A stretch of 64,000 nucleotides of DNA from Acidocella sp. KAb 2-4 (GTDB lineage Bacteria > Pseudomonadota > Alphaproteobacteria > Acetobacterales > Acetobacteraceae). Shown here piece by piece: positions 1-7,682 of the stretch. Both the position numbers and the translations under genes were made by a program. The notes under the pieces are model-generated. The model was not told the DNA's origin and did not search any database. It was given only the letters and a program-made list of their open reading frames with translations. The stretch covers positions 62,001 through 126,000 of the forward strand of contig NZ_JAJDJU010000001.1 in NCBI RefSeq assembly GCF_020567705.1, in the 5' to 3' direction. The first letter of the stretch is position 1. Each line of letters starts with the position of its first letter.

Positions 1-18
1 CTCCCGGCCGCCGCGTAG
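1..18 (+). CDS. 3' end of an upstream gene (possibly fabZ), partial
   Basis: Only the last five codons and a TAG stop are visible (reading Leu-Pro-Ala-Ala-Ala). In many alphaproteobacteria fabZ directly precedes lpxA, so this may be the fabZ tail, but five residues cannot show it. Another frame is also open across this stretch, so even the reading frame is uncertain. Confidence 0.3.
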   Translation, partial: LPAAA

Positions 19-64
19 AGCGGGTGGTGGAGGCCGCAGCGAGCCATCGGAGACAAGGCACATC

Positions 65-880
65 ATGGCGCAGACTGAAATCCACCCCACCGCCATCGTC
101 GCATCTGGCGCCGAGCTGGGGCAGGGCGTGAAGATCGGTCCGTTTTGCACAATCGGGCCCAAGGTGGTGCTGGATGATGGCGTCACCCTGGTCTCGCATG
201 TCGCTGTCGATGGCCGCACCCAGCTGGGGGCGGGCGTAAAGCTGTTCCCCTTCTGTACCGTGGGGCTGGAGCCGCAGGACCTGAAATACAAGGGCGAGGA
301 GACCGAGACCGTGATCGGCCCGCGCACCCAGATCCGCGAACACGCCTCGATCCATCGCGGCACCGTCACCGGCACCGGCATCACCCGGATCGGCGCCGAT
401 TGCCTGCTGATGGCCACCGTGCATGTCGCGCATGATTGCGTGCTGGGCGATGGCGTCATCATCTCCAACAATGTCGCGCTCGGCGGACATGTCGAGATCG
501 GTGACCGCGCGGTGATCGGCGGCAATGCCGCGGCGCTGCAATTCGTGCGCATCGGCGCCGGGGCCATGATCGGGGGGCTGACCGGGGTGACGCGCGATGT
601 CATCCCCTATGCCCGCGTGTTCGGCACCCGCGCCGAGCTGCTGGGGCTGAACCTGATCGGCCTGCGCCGCCGCGGGCTGGATAAGGCGCAGGTGCAGGCC
701 ATCAACGCCGCCTATAAATTCCTGTTCACAGGCCCCGGCGTGTTCGCCGAGCGCGTCGCCCAGGTGCGCGAGACCTATGCGGGCGACGCCTATGTGCAGG
801 AGATTCTCGCCTTCATCGCCACCCCGTCCAAGCACGGCATTCTCACCAATGTCGCTGGCGCGGGGGATGACGAGGGCTGA
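65..880 (+). CDS. lpxA: UDP-N-acetylglucosamine acyltransferase LpxA
   Basis: Cytoplasmic enzyme for the first step of lipid A synthesis: it moves an R-3-hydroxyacyl chain from acyl-ACP to the 3-OH of UDP-GlcNAc. The 271-residue length is normal for the family. The N-terminal two thirds show left-handed beta-helix hexapeptide repeats (for example IHPTAIV near residue 6 and VKIGPF near 22). The segment VHVAHDC at residues 119-125 matches the active-site region, with His123 equivalent to the catalytic His125 of the E. coli enzyme. The C-terminal third is the helical domain. The ATG follows a GGAGACAAGG purine stretch. The stop is followed immediately by the GTG of lpxI, so the two are co-translated. 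Confidence 0.97.
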   Translation: MAQTEIHPTAIVASGAELGQGVKIGPFCTIGPKVVLDDGVTLVSHVAVDGRTQLGAGVKLFPFCTVGLEPQDLKYKGEETETVIGPRTQIREHASIHRGTVTGTGITRIGADCLLMATVHVAHDCVLGDGVIISNNVALGGHVEIGDRAVIGGNAAALQFVRIGAGAMIGGLTGVTRDVIPYARVFGTRAELLGLNLIGLRRRGLDKAQVQAINAAYKFLFTGPGVFAERVAQVRETYAGDAYVQEILAFIATPSKHGILTNVAGAGDDEG

Positions 881-1699
881 GTGAGCACCCGGCTGGGGAT
901 CATCGCCGGCGGCGGCAAGCTGCCCGGCCAGGTGGCGGCGGCCGCGCGGGCGGCGGGGCGGGAGGTGTTCATCGCGGGCATCGACGGCTTCGCCGAGGGC
1001 GAGGTGCTGCGCCCGTTTCCGCATAAATTCTTCCGCCTTGGCGCGGTCGGCGCCATGATCCGCGCCTTCCGCGACGAAGGCTGCGGCGATCTGGTGATGA
1101 TCGGCCCGGTGAAACGCCCCTCCTTCCTCTCGCTCCGGCCCGATGCCGAGGGGGCGCGGCTGCTCGCGCGCGTCGGCAAGGCGGCGTTCAAGGGCGATGA
1201 CGGCCTGCTCGCGGCCATCGTGCAGGTGCTGTCCGATGAGGGGTTCCGTATTCTCGGCGCGCATGAGATCATGAGCGACGCGCTCGCGCCGGAAGGGCTG
1301 CTCACCACCACCACGCCGGACGCCGCCGCCATGGCCGACATCGCCCGCGGCGTTGAGGTGCTGAAGCTGATCGGCGCCGCCGATATCGGCCAGGCCTGCG
1401 TGGTGCAGCAGGGCATCGTGCTGGCGGTGGAAACCGTGGAGGGCACCGACGCCATGCTGGCCCGCATCCCCGCCGTCACCCGGCCCGGCCCGGCCGGAGT
1501 GCTGGTGAAGCTGGCCAAGCCAGGGCAGGAGCGCCGCGCCGATTTACCCACCATAGGCCCAGCGACGATCCGCCATGCGCGGCAGGCAGGGCTGCGGGGC
1601 ATCGCCTTTGAGGCGGGCGGTACGATTCTGGCAGATAAGCTGTTAACGATTACCTCGGCTGACGAAGAGGGGATTTTTCTTCTCGGCGTTCATCCTTAA
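881..1699 (+). CDS. lpxI: UDP-2,3-diacylglucosamine pyrophosphatase LpxI (DUF1009)
   Basis: Hydrolyses UDP-2,3-diacylglucosamine to lipid X and UMP, the lipid A step done by LpxH in gammaproteobacteria; LpxI is the usual alphaproteobacterial version. The 272-residue length fits the family. Family features visible are the N-terminal [15 protein letters not shown] segment, [17 protein letters not shown] near residue 50, [12 protein letters not shown] near 106 and the C-terminal [13 protein letters not shown]. The GTG start is directly adjacent to the lpxA stop, supporting one operon. The lpxB gene that often follows is absent; a glyoxalase gene comes next. Confidence 0.95.
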   Translation: MSTRLGIIAGGGKLPGQVAAAARAAGREVFIAGIDGFAEGEVLRPFPHKFFRLGAVGAMIRAFRDEGCGDLVMIGPVKRPSFLSLRPDAEGARLLARVGKAAFKGDDGLLAAIVQVLSDEGFRILGAHEIMSDALAPEGLLTTTTPDAAAMADIARGVEVLKLIGAADIGQACVVQQGIVLAVETVEGTDAMLARIPAVTRPGPAGVLVKLAKPGQERRADLPTIGPATIRHARQAGLRGIAFEAGGTILADKLLTITSADEEGIFLLGVHP

Positions 1700-1725
1700 A
1701 TAGGATGGGACAAGGAGTCTGTTCT

Positions 1726-2124
1726 ATGAGCACCTATTCGTATCTGCACACCATGCTGCGCGTTGGCGATCTTGAGCGCAGCGTGGCCTTCTATACCGGC
1801 CTGTTGGGTATGCGCGAGTTGCGCCGGCGCGATGTGCCGGATGGCAAATACACACTGTCCTTCCTCGGCTACGGTGCCGAGGATAGCCATACCGTGCTCG
1901 AACTGACTTATAATTACGGTGTCGACCACTACGATATCGGAACCGCCTTCGGCCATCTCGCCATCGGCGTTCCGGATGTTTACGCGACCTGTGAGCAACT
2001 CCGCGCCGCGGGCGCCAAGATCACGCGCGAGCCGGGGCCGGTGAAGTTCGGCACCACGGTGATCGCCTTCGTTGAAGATCCGGACGGATACAAGATCGAG
2101 CTGATCCAGCGCGGGACGCTCTAA
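1726..2124 (+). CDS. gloA: lactoylglutathione lyase (glyoxalase I, VOC fold)
   Basis: Converts the hemithioacetal of methylglyoxal and glutathione to S-lactoylglutathione, in the cytosol. The start is the internal ATG at 1726, preceded by AAGGAG; this gives 132 residues, normal for bacterial GloA, and begins [19 protein letters not shown]. The open frame continues seven codons upstream to 1705. Expected metal ligands are present: His in YLHTML, Glu in VLELTYN, His in FGHLAIGV and Glu near the C-terminus in YKIELI. The GFYxxLLGM-type motif is seen as FYTGLLGM. The next gene starts 2 bases after the stop. Confidence 0.93.
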   Translation: MSTYSYLHTMLRVGDLERSVAFYTGLLGMRELRRRDVPDGKYTLSFLGYGAEDSHTVLELTYNYGVDHYDIGTAFGHLAIGVPDVYATCEQLRAAGAKITREPGPVKFGTTVIAFVEDPDGYKIELIQRGTL

Positions 2125-2125
2125 C

Positions 2126-3352
2126 GTGGCGTCACTCGCCCGGCTGATGGCGGAGTCGTTCCGTGTTGCCGACAAGATCGTGCCTGACGCGCTGTTGCCC
2201 TCGATTGCGCCGCAAGCGCTGATCGCGGCTTCCGGCGCATCCCCAGACGCCTCGGCGCGCGAGGCGCTGGCGCGGCTGATCGCGTCGATCGAGGCGGAGT
2301 CGGAATTGTCGCTCTTCGGCAAGCTTTCGCTGCGCTGGGACATGATCCGCCTGTTGCGTAACGCGCAAAAGATCGAGGACGCGCATCGCGCCAACCCGGC
2401 TCTGGCGGCGGCGGCGATTGCAGCACCCGTGTTCATTCTCGGGTTGCCGCGCTCGGGCACGACCTTTTTGCATGGCCTGATGGCCGAGGACCCCGCAAGC
2501 CTGGTGCCGCGCAACTGGCAGACGATGTTCCCCGGTCCGCGCCCGGTGGATTTCAACCCGGCGCAGGATAGGCGGGTAAGGGTAGTGGACCGGCAATTAC
2601 AACTATTCGCGGGAATGGCGCCTGGGTTTCAGGAGATACACCCCATCACCGCCGACAGCCCGCAGGAATGCAGTGAGATCACCTCCCATGTGTTCCAGAG
2701 CCTGCGCTTCGATTCAACGCATCGCGTGCCGAGCTATTTCCATTGGCTGGAGGCGCACGGGCATCAGGATGCCTTCGCGTTTCACAAGCGTTTCCTGCAA
2801 TTTTTGCAAAACGGCCAGCCCGGGCGCTGGGTGCTGAAATGCCCTGACCACACCTTCACGCTCGACGCCATTCTGGCGGCCTATCCCGATGCGCGCTTTG
2901 TCATCGTGCATCGCGACCCAATCGCGGTGATCGGCTCGGTCGCGCATCTCACCGAGGTGTTGCGTAAACCCTTCCTCAAAAACATCGATCCGGCCGAGAT
3001 CGGCACGCAGGTCTCCGAGCGCTGGACGCAGGGGGCGAATCTGCTCGTCGCCTTCGACCAGCGCGCTGATGTCGCGCCCGCGCGCAAGCTGCATCTGCAT
3101 TATGAAGAGTTAGTGGCCGATCCGCTGGCCGCGATCGACCGGATCTACGCGCATTTCGGACTGACGCTGAGCGGCCCGGCACGGGAGGCGATGGCCCGCC
3201 AATGCACGGCCCGCCCGCGTGGTGGCTATGGCAAACACGCGCCCTACCGGCTGGAGAGCTTCCAGCTGAGCCGCTCCGCGCTGCAGGAGGCCTTCGCCCC
3301 CTATGTGCGCCAATATTGTCAACCCCGGGGAACCGCCATCGGCCCGGCTTGA
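2126..3352 (+). CDS. sulfotransferase family protein (PAPS-type)
   Basis: Predicted cytosolic sulfotransferase using PAPS as sulfate donor; the acceptor is unknown. The 5'-phosphosulfate loop FILGLPRSGTTFLHGLM lies near residue 97 and the 3'-phosphate binding strand DARFVIVHRDP near residue 253. The C-terminal third has the helical pattern of the Sulfotransferase_3 type. It starts with GTG two bases after the gloA stop, so it is probably co-transcribed. The position between lipid A genes and two glycosyltransferases suggests, but does not show, a glycan or lipid substrate. Confidence 0.82.
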   Translation: MASLARLMAESFRVADKIVPDALLPSIAPQALIAASGASPDASAREALARLIASIEAESELSLFGKLSLRWDMIRLLRNAQKIEDAHRANPALAAAAIAAPVFILGLPRSGTTFLHGLMAEDPASLVPRNWQTMFPGPRPVDFNPAQDRRVRVVDRQLQLFAGMAPGFQEIHPITADSPQECSEITSHVFQSLRFDSTHRVPSYFHWLEAHGHQDAFAFHKRFLQFLQNGQPGRWVLKCPDHTFTLDAILAAYPDARFVIVHRDPIAVIGSVAHLTEVLRKPFLKNIDPAEIGTQVSERWTQGANLLVAFDQRADVAPARKLHLHYEELVADPLAAIDRIYAHFGLTLSGPAREAMARQCTARPRGGYGKHAPYRLESFQLSRSALQEAFAPYVRQYCQPRGTAIGPA

Positions 3353-4577
3353 CGGGCAGCCCCGCTTCTGGCGCAACCTTTGGTTAATGACTGGGTTGGG
3401 CCACAAATTATGGCGGGTGCTGCCGCGCGGGTTCCGCCGCGCCGCGCTCACCAATCTCGCCGCCATCGCCGCGCCGCGCCCGGCCGCGGCGCCGCCCGCG
3501 CGCAGTGATGGCGTGATCGTCGCGGGCGAGGTGGAGACCGAGAACGGGCTGGGCGAGAGCGCGCGCATCATGCATCGCGTGCTCGCCGCGCGCGGGCTGG
3601 CCCGCGGGCTGCTGCCGCTTGGTCTGCCTGGGGTGGTGGCGATGCGCCCGGCCACGCTGCCGCCCGGCACCGCGCTGCTGGCGGTGGTCAACGCGCCGCA
3701 TCTGCCCGTGGCCTTACTGCGCCTGCCGCGCGATGCGCTGGCGGGGCGGCGGGTGATCGGCTTTTGGGCCTGGGAGTTGCCGCGCGTGCCATCCAGCTGG
3801 GCGCAGGGGGCTAAATTCGTGCATGAGATTTGGGCGCCGTCCCCCTTCGCGGCGGAGGCGCTGGCGCCGCTGTTGCCAGGGCGGGTGAGGGCGGTGCCGT
3901 TCCCGCTGGCCGAGGTGGAACTCCCCGTCTCCGGCACCCGCGCCAGCTTCGGCCTGCCTGAAGACGCTTTTATCGTCACCACCATCTTCAACCTCGCCTC
4001 CTCCTTCACCCGCAAAAACCCGCTTGCCGCCATCGCCGCCTTCAAGGCCGCGTTCGGCGCCAGTCCGGCGCATCTGCTGGTGCTCAAGCTGTCGCATACC
4101 GAGGCCTTCCCCGAGGATCTGCGCCGTATCCGCGCCGCCATGGGGGACGCCCCCAATATCCGCCTGCTCACCGGCACCATCGCCCTGCCCGAACTGCACG
4201 GGCTGATCGCGGCCAGCGATGTCATCCTGTCGCTGCACCGCTCCGAGGGGTTCGGTCTGGTTCCCGCCACCGCCATGCTGCTCGGGCGGCCGGTGGTGGC
4301 CACGGGCTGGTCTGGCAATATGGCGTTCATGGCGCCCGAGGTGTCGGCGCTGGTCTCCTACCGGCTCATCCCGGCCCAGGATGAGCGCGGCGTGTTCGCC
4401 GTGCCGGGCGCGCTATGGGCCGAGCCGGAGGTTGAGGAGGCCGCCGCCTGGTTGCGCCGTTTGGCCGATGATCCGGCGCTCAGGGGCGCGATGGGCGCGG
4501 CGGGGCGTGATTACGCACGGAGCAAACTCGGCGCTGGCCCGTTGCTGGCGGCGCTGGCGGAAGCGGGTGTCGCATGA
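3303..4577 (+). CDS. glycosyltransferase, GT4/GT1-like
   Basis: Predicted glycosyltransferase of the GT-B fold. The C-terminal half has the donor-binding pattern, including LHRSEGFGLVPATAMLLGR with the EGFGL/E motif and VVATGWSGN. The N-terminal half contains GEVETENGLGESARI, seen in polysaccharide-locus transferases. The start is unsure: ATG 3303 has AGGAGG about 12 bases upstream but overlaps the sulfotransferase by 50 bases, while ATG 3387 avoids the overlap but has no visible ribosome binding site. The gene overlaps the next transferase by 4 bases (ATGA), so translation is coupled. The acceptor and sugar cannot be read from sequence. Confidence 0.82.
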   Translation: MCANIVNPGEPPSARLDGQPRFWRNLWLMTGLGHKLWRVLPRGFRRAALTNLAAIAAPRPAAAPPARSDGVIVAGEVETENGLGESARIMHRVLAARGLARGLLPLGLPGVVAMRPATLPPGTALLAVVNAPHLPVALLRLPRDALAGRRVIGFWAWELPRVPSSWAQGAKFVHEIWAPSPFAAEALAPLLPGRVRAVPFPLAEVELPVSGTRASFGLPEDAFIVTTIFNLASSFTRKNPLAAIAAFKAAFGASPAHLLVLKLSHTEAFPEDLRRIRAAMGDAPNIRLLTGTIALPELHGLIAASDVILSLHRSEGFGLVPATAMLLGRPVVATGWSGNMAFMAPEVSALVSYRLIPAQDERGVFAVPGALWAEPEVEEAAAWLRRLADDPALRGAMGAAGRDYARSKLGAGPLLAALAEAGVA

Positions 4578-5641
4578 GGCTGCTGCTCTGGCATTGGGGG
4601 CGGCGGGGCGCGGGGCCGCTCTTCACCGCGCGGCTGGCATCGGCCCTGGCGGAGCAGCCGGGGCAGCATGTGGCGCTGTCTCTGGCGGCGGGGGCGGATA
4701 TCCTACGCGGCCCCGCGCCACCGCCCTGCGCCTGGGCGGAGCCAACTTATGAGAGCGCCCTCGGCTATATGGCGCAGCGCGCGCTCTCGCCGCTGCTGCG
4801 CGCGCGCACGATCGGGTATTTGCGCGCGCTCAGCCCTGATCTCGCGATTTGCGGCATGCCCGCGCTCCTCGATTCGCGCATGCGCGCGGGGCTGGTGGCG
4901 CTACGCATTCCCTATGCCGTCGTGGTGCATGATGCGGCGGCGCATCCCGGCGATTCGCTCTCCTTTCGCATGGTTGCTCAACAAACGCTGCTGCGCGGCG
5001 CGCGGCATGTGATCTGCCTCAGCGGTCATGTCGAATCGGCGCTGCGGGGGCAGGGGGTGGAACGGATCGTCACGCTTTGGCACCCGCCAGTGGAGGTCGG
5101 CCCCGTGCCCCCCATCACGAAGCGGGTGCGGCCGCATATGCTCTATTTCGGCCGGCTGCTGCCTTATAAGGGGCTGGATCTGCTGGCCGATTCGCTCGAT
5201 CTGCTGGGGCCAGCGCGAAATTTCGACCTGCGCATCTGCGGCGAGGGGCCGGAGAGTCCGGCCTTGTCACGGCTGCGGCGCATGCCCGGCGTGACGGTGG
5301 AAAACCGCTGGTTCGACGATGCGGAGCTTCCCGGCCTGCTCGCCTGGGCCGACGCGCTGGTGTTGCCCTACCGCGAGGCCAGCCAATCCGGCGTGGCGGC
5401 GCTGGCGATCGCGGCGGGGCGGCATGTGCTGGCCACCGCGGTTGGTGGCCTGCCCGAGCAGCTCGCGGGGCTGGATCACGCGCATCTCTGCGCGCCTGAG
5501 CCCGGCGCCATCGCGGCAGGCCTGCGCGGCCTCACGGCCCGGCTCGCGGCGGGGGGCGACGTGGCGGCGGCAGGCGATGCGCGCTCATGGCCAGTGATGG
5601 CCGCGGCGCTATTGCGCGGCGTCCAGTCTGATAAGATCTAG
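4574..5641 (+). CDS. glycosyltransferase family 4 protein
   Basis: A GT-B-fold transferase of 355 residues, coupled to the preceding transferase by a 4-base ATGA overlap. The central segment LYFGRLLPYKGLDLLADSL near residue 192 is the typical GT4 strand-loop. The GEGPESPAL motif and LPYREASQSGVAALAIAAG near 270 match the nucleotide-sugar binding region. The N-terminal domain contains LWHWGRRGAGPLFTARL. It is the last gene of the lpxA-led forward cluster; tRNA-Asn lies just downstream on the other strand. Likely role: building a surface glycan. Confidence 0.85.
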   Translation: MRLLLWHWGRRGAGPLFTARLASALAEQPGQHVALSLAAGADILRGPAPPPCAWAEPTYESALGYMAQRALSPLLRARTIGYLRALSPDLAICGMPALLDSRMRAGLVALRIPYAVVVHDAAAHPGDSLSFRMVAQQTLLRGARHVICLSGHVESALRGQGVERIVTLWHPPVEVGPVPPITKRVRPHMLYFGRLLPYKGLDLLADSLDLLGPARNFDLRICGEGPESPALSRLRRMPGVTVENRWFDDAELPGLLAWADALVLPYREASQSGVAALAIAAGRHVLATAVGGLPEQLAGLDHAHLCAPEPGAIAAGLRGLTARLAAGGDVAAAGDARSWPVMAAALLRGVQSDKI

Positions 5642-5657
5642 GATTTAAAAGGAAAGA

Positions 5658-5733
5658 TGGCTCCCGAAGTAGGACTCGAACCTACGACCGAGCGATTAAC
5701 AGTCGCTTGCTCTACCAACTGAGCTATTCGGGA
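5658..5733 (-). tRNA. tRNA-Asn(GTT)
   Basis: A 76-nt cloverleaf with encoded CCA on the reverse strand. The acceptor stem is TCCCGAA paired with TTCGGGA, the anticodon loop is CTGTTAA with anticodon GTT, and the T arm contains GGTTCGAGTCC. All arms can be drawn without mismatch problems. Confidence 0.97.
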
Positions 5734-5749
5734 ACGGTTGGTGACGGGG

Positions 5750-5778
5750 GCTATAGCCAAAGCCGAAACCGGATGCAA
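5750..5778 (-). promoter_or_regulatory. sigma-70-type promoter of tRNA-Asn
   Basis: Read on the reverse strand, TTGCAT at 5778-5773 and TATAGC at 5755-5750 are separated by exactly 17 bases. They lie about 17 bases upstream of the tRNA-Asn 5' end, as expected for a stable-RNA promoter. Assigned by eye only. Confidence 0.55.
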
Positions 5779-5789
5779 CCCCGCCCCGG

Positions 5790-5818
5790 TTGATTTCGTG
5801 CGGCGCCTCCCTTACACA
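5790..5818 (+). promoter_or_regulatory. host tRNA-Leu(CAA) promoter
   Basis: TTGATT at 5790-5795 and TACACA at 5813-5818 have a 17-base spacer and stand 12 bases before the first base of the split tRNA-Leu. After integration this promoter points into the element and toward the integrase gene. Confidence 0.5.
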
Positions 5819-5830
5819 CGGCTACGGCCA

Positions 5831-5880
5831 GCGGGCGTGGTGGAACTGGTAGACGCGCCGGACTCAAAATCCGGTTCTGG
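5831..5880 (+). pseudogene. 5' fragment of host tRNA-Leu(CAA), split by element
   Basis: The first 50 nt of a tRNA-Leu: acceptor 5' strand GCGGGCG, D arm, complete anticodon arm (CAA) and the first strand of the variable arm. The sequence then diverges at 5881. The missing 37 nt are found at 20837-20873. Joining the two pieces through the shared 29-bp core gives a perfect 87-nt tRNA-Leu(CAA) with encoded CCA. Confidence 0.92.
5852..5880 (+). repeat. attL core, 29-bp direct repeat
   Basis: Identical over 29 bases to 20808-20836; the flanking bases differ on both sides, so the match ends are sharp. The core covers the anticodon arm of tRNA-Leu, a common crossover place for tyrosine integrases. 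A third copy with one mismatch is at 7395-7423. Confidence 0.9.
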
Positions 5881-6009
5881 CCCTAAAAATTACAAATAAT
5901 TTCGTGGTTTTTCAGCTATATAGAACATATTCTGCGTCAAGACTGATTTTGCACAGGTCTTGCACAAATTTTCACATCCGTGTTGGGACTTGGCGGTTGG
6001 AGTGTCGCC
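5881..6009 (+). promoter_or_regulatory. left-end non-coding region, candidate integrase arm/operator sites
   Basis: AT-rich stretch between attL and the integrase start. TTGCACA occurs twice as a direct repeat (5949-5955 and 5960-5966), 11 bases apart, about one helical turn. Two 9-mers near the core recur near the right end: CCACGAAAT (here on the reverse strand at 5899-5907, forward at 20741-20749) and GGTTTTTCA (5906-5914 and 20764-20772). These are candidate arm-type integrase or excisionase sites; by-eye evidence only. Confidence 0.35.
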
Positions 6010-7320
6010 ATGGCAGCGCATCATGAGTTTTTCGGCGGAAAGCTTCACGTTTATAAGCGGGACGACAGCCGCTTTTGGCAGTGCTCGACCTACCTCAAGG
6101 GGCGAAATTTTCGAATCAGCACAAAAGAAGAGGGGTTTGCCCAAGCCAAGGACATCGCCGAGGACTGGTATCTGGGGTTAAAAAGCAAGGCGCGGACCGG
6201 AGACCTGCCGCAAGGCAAGACTTTCAAATTTGCCGCCGCGCAGTTTCGCAAGGAATATGAGGCCCTCACTGCGGGGGAGCGCAATCCTGAGTATGTAAAA
6301 GACCATTGGAATCGGCTTCGGGTCCATTTGGAGCCGTTCTTCGGCGATAAAGTGCTGTCAGCAATTACACCGGGATTGGTGCAGGACTACAGGATTCATC
6401 GGGCAACGTCGCGCATCAATGCCAAAACTGGCGAACCAATGCGCCCCTCGCGGAGCACGATGCACCAGGAAATTGTGACGCTACGCCTGGTGTTGAAATC
6501 GGCGGCGCGCCATGGCTGGCTGACGTATGTTCCGGATCTTGCCGCACCCTATAAGAGCTCTGGAAAGATATCCCACCGGGCCTGGTTCTCACCAGACGAA
6601 TATAAACGGCTTTATACTGCCACCAGGGAGCGGGCAGCAACCCCGCCCAAGCCGCGTTGGCGATGGGCGTGTGAACAGATGCATGATTTTGTCCTCTTCA
6701 TGGTCAACACCGGCCTGCGCCCTGATGAAGCATGGCGCCTCGAGTTCCGGGATGTCGAGATCGTCAAGGATGCGCGGTCTGGTGAGACAATTCTTGAAAT
6801 CAGCGTTCGCGGTAAACGAGGGGTTGGGTATTGCAAAAGTATGCCCGGCGCTGTCGTGCCGTTTGAACGATTGCGTGACCGATTGCGGCCTCTCGAGGAA
6901 GAGGGGCGGCGACACCATGGGCCTGTAAATAACGGCGCGGACATGGTGCATGGAAGCCGGAAACCCGAATCAACGGAACGATTGTTTCCCTACCGGCACC
7001 GGGAGCTTTGGAACAAGATTTTGAGCGAATTGGACATGAAAAGTGATCGGGAGGGTAATGCGCGGACGGCCTATAGCCTTCGGCATACCTATATCTCCAT
7101 GCGATTGATGGAGGGGGCCGATATTTATCAGGTTGCCAAAAACTGTCGCACCAGCGTGGAGATGATTGAGAAATTTTACGCAGCTCATATCAAACATATG
7201 ATCGACGCTTCTGCGGTGAATGTTCGCCGCCAGCGGCCTAATAAGCGCCAGCCCCAGCGTGGCACGATTGCCCAACTTTCAAAATTTGGGCAAGAAATCG
7301 ATTTAGGTGAGAGGTCCTGA
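6010..7320 (+). CDS. tyrosine-type site-specific integrase
   Basis: Catalyses integration and excision at the tRNA-Leu core. From ATG 6010 it is 436 residues; a GTG at 5980 would add ten residues. An N-terminal arm-binding / SAM-like core-binding region (FAAAQFRKEYEAL, YVKDHWNRLRVHLEPFFG) is followed by the catalytic domain. Visible catalytic residues are Arg237 in TGLRPDEAWRL, the basic VRGKRGVGYCK strand, Arg358-His359 in YSLRHTYIS, and the nucleophile Tyr390 in IEKFYAAH. It reads in the same direction as the disrupted host tRNA and ends 53 bases before the internal tRNA-Leu. Its base composition is lower in GC than the chromosomal genes. Confidence 0.93.
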   Translation: MAAHHEFFGGKLHVYKRDDSRFWQCSTYLKGRNFRISTKEEGFAQAKDIAEDWYLGLKSKARTGDLPQGKTFKFAAAQFRKEYEALTAGERNPEYVKDHWNRLRVHLEPFFGDKVLSAITPGLVQDYRIHRATSRINAKTGEPMRPSRSTMHQEIVTLRLVLKSAARHGWLTYVPDLAAPYKSSGKISHRAWFSPDEYKRLYTATRERAATPPKPRWRWACEQMHDFVLFMVNTGLRPDEAWRLEFRDVEIVKDARSGETILEISVRGKRGVGYCKSMPGAVVPFERLRDRLRPLEEEGRRHHGPVNNGADMVHGSRKPESTERLFPYRHRELWNKILSELDMKSDREGNARTAYSLRHTYISMRLMEGADIYQVAKNCRTSVEMIEKFYAAHIKHMIDASAVNVRRQRPNKRQPQRGTIAQLSKFGQEIDLGERS

Positions 7321-7334
7321 CGTTAATCTCGGTC

Positions 7335-7363
7335 TTGGCAGCGCCTTCAGGCATCGCTATAGG
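7335..7363 (+). promoter_or_regulatory. promoter of the internal tRNA-Leu(CAA)
   Basis: TTGGCA at 7335-7340 and TATAGG at 7358-7363 with a 17-base spacer, 10 bases before the tRNA start. It is unlike the host promoter at 5790-5818, so the internal tRNA is not simply a duplicate of the host locus. Confidence 0.6.
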
Positions 7364-7373
7364 AAGTCGTGTC

Positions 7374-7460
7374 GCGGGCGTGGTGGAACTGGTAGACGCG
7401 CCGGATTCAAAATCCGGTTCTGGTGACAGAGTGTCGGTTCGATTCCGACCGCCCGCACCA
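7374..7460 (+). tRNA. tRNA-Leu(CAA), element-borne full-length copy
   Basis: Complete 87-nt class II tRNA with encoded CCA. The acceptor is GCGGGCG / CGCCCGC, the anticodon stem CCGGA/TCCGG, the loop TTCAAAA with anticodon CAA, and the T stem GTCGG/CCGAC is perfect. It differs from the reconstructed host tRNA at only two of 87 positions: position 32 (T instead of C, 7406) and the variable-arm loop (GTGA instead of GTAA). Neither change breaks pairing, so it should be functional. Upstream and downstream flanks are unlike those of the host gene. Confidence 0.96.
7395..7423 (+). repeat. third copy of the 29-bp core (one mismatch)
   Basis: Lies inside the internal tRNA-Leu in the same orientation as the two outer copies and matches them at 28 of 29 bases. 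It could in principle act as an alternative crossover site for the integrase. Confidence 0.8.
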
Positions 7461-7535
7461 TATAGCATTCAGAGATCGGCAGGTTAAGAAAATTCTGCGG
7501 GTGCTTTGGAAAATCACCCCCCTCGTTTTTTGATT

Positions 7536-7564
7536 AAGCGGCGGGGCTTGCCCCCGCCGCTTTT
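7536..7564 (+). terminator. hairpin with T run downstream of internal tRNA-Leu
   Basis: AAGCGGCGGGG pairs with CCCCGCCGCTT around a short loop, followed by TT and then GGG. It is 75 bases after the tRNA and could end its transcript; in the reverse direction it lies about 120 bases beyond the stop of the giant helicase gene. The T run is short, so efficiency is doubtful. The stretch 7461-7682 shows nothing else I can support. Confidence 0.5.
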
Positions 7565-7682
7565 GGGCCGAACGGCCCGTTCTTTGCTGAACGGCATTTT
7601 TGCATCTTCCCCGCTTTGGGAACCTGCGGCGTATGCGAATCTCAAGTGCTCTGGCCGTTTTGCTGGAGGTTGGTTTGTTGGG

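Noticed and set aside
790-1602. Reverse 270-codon frame opposite lpxI
   Set aside because: Ser/Ala/Arg-rich shadow of lpxI with no motif.
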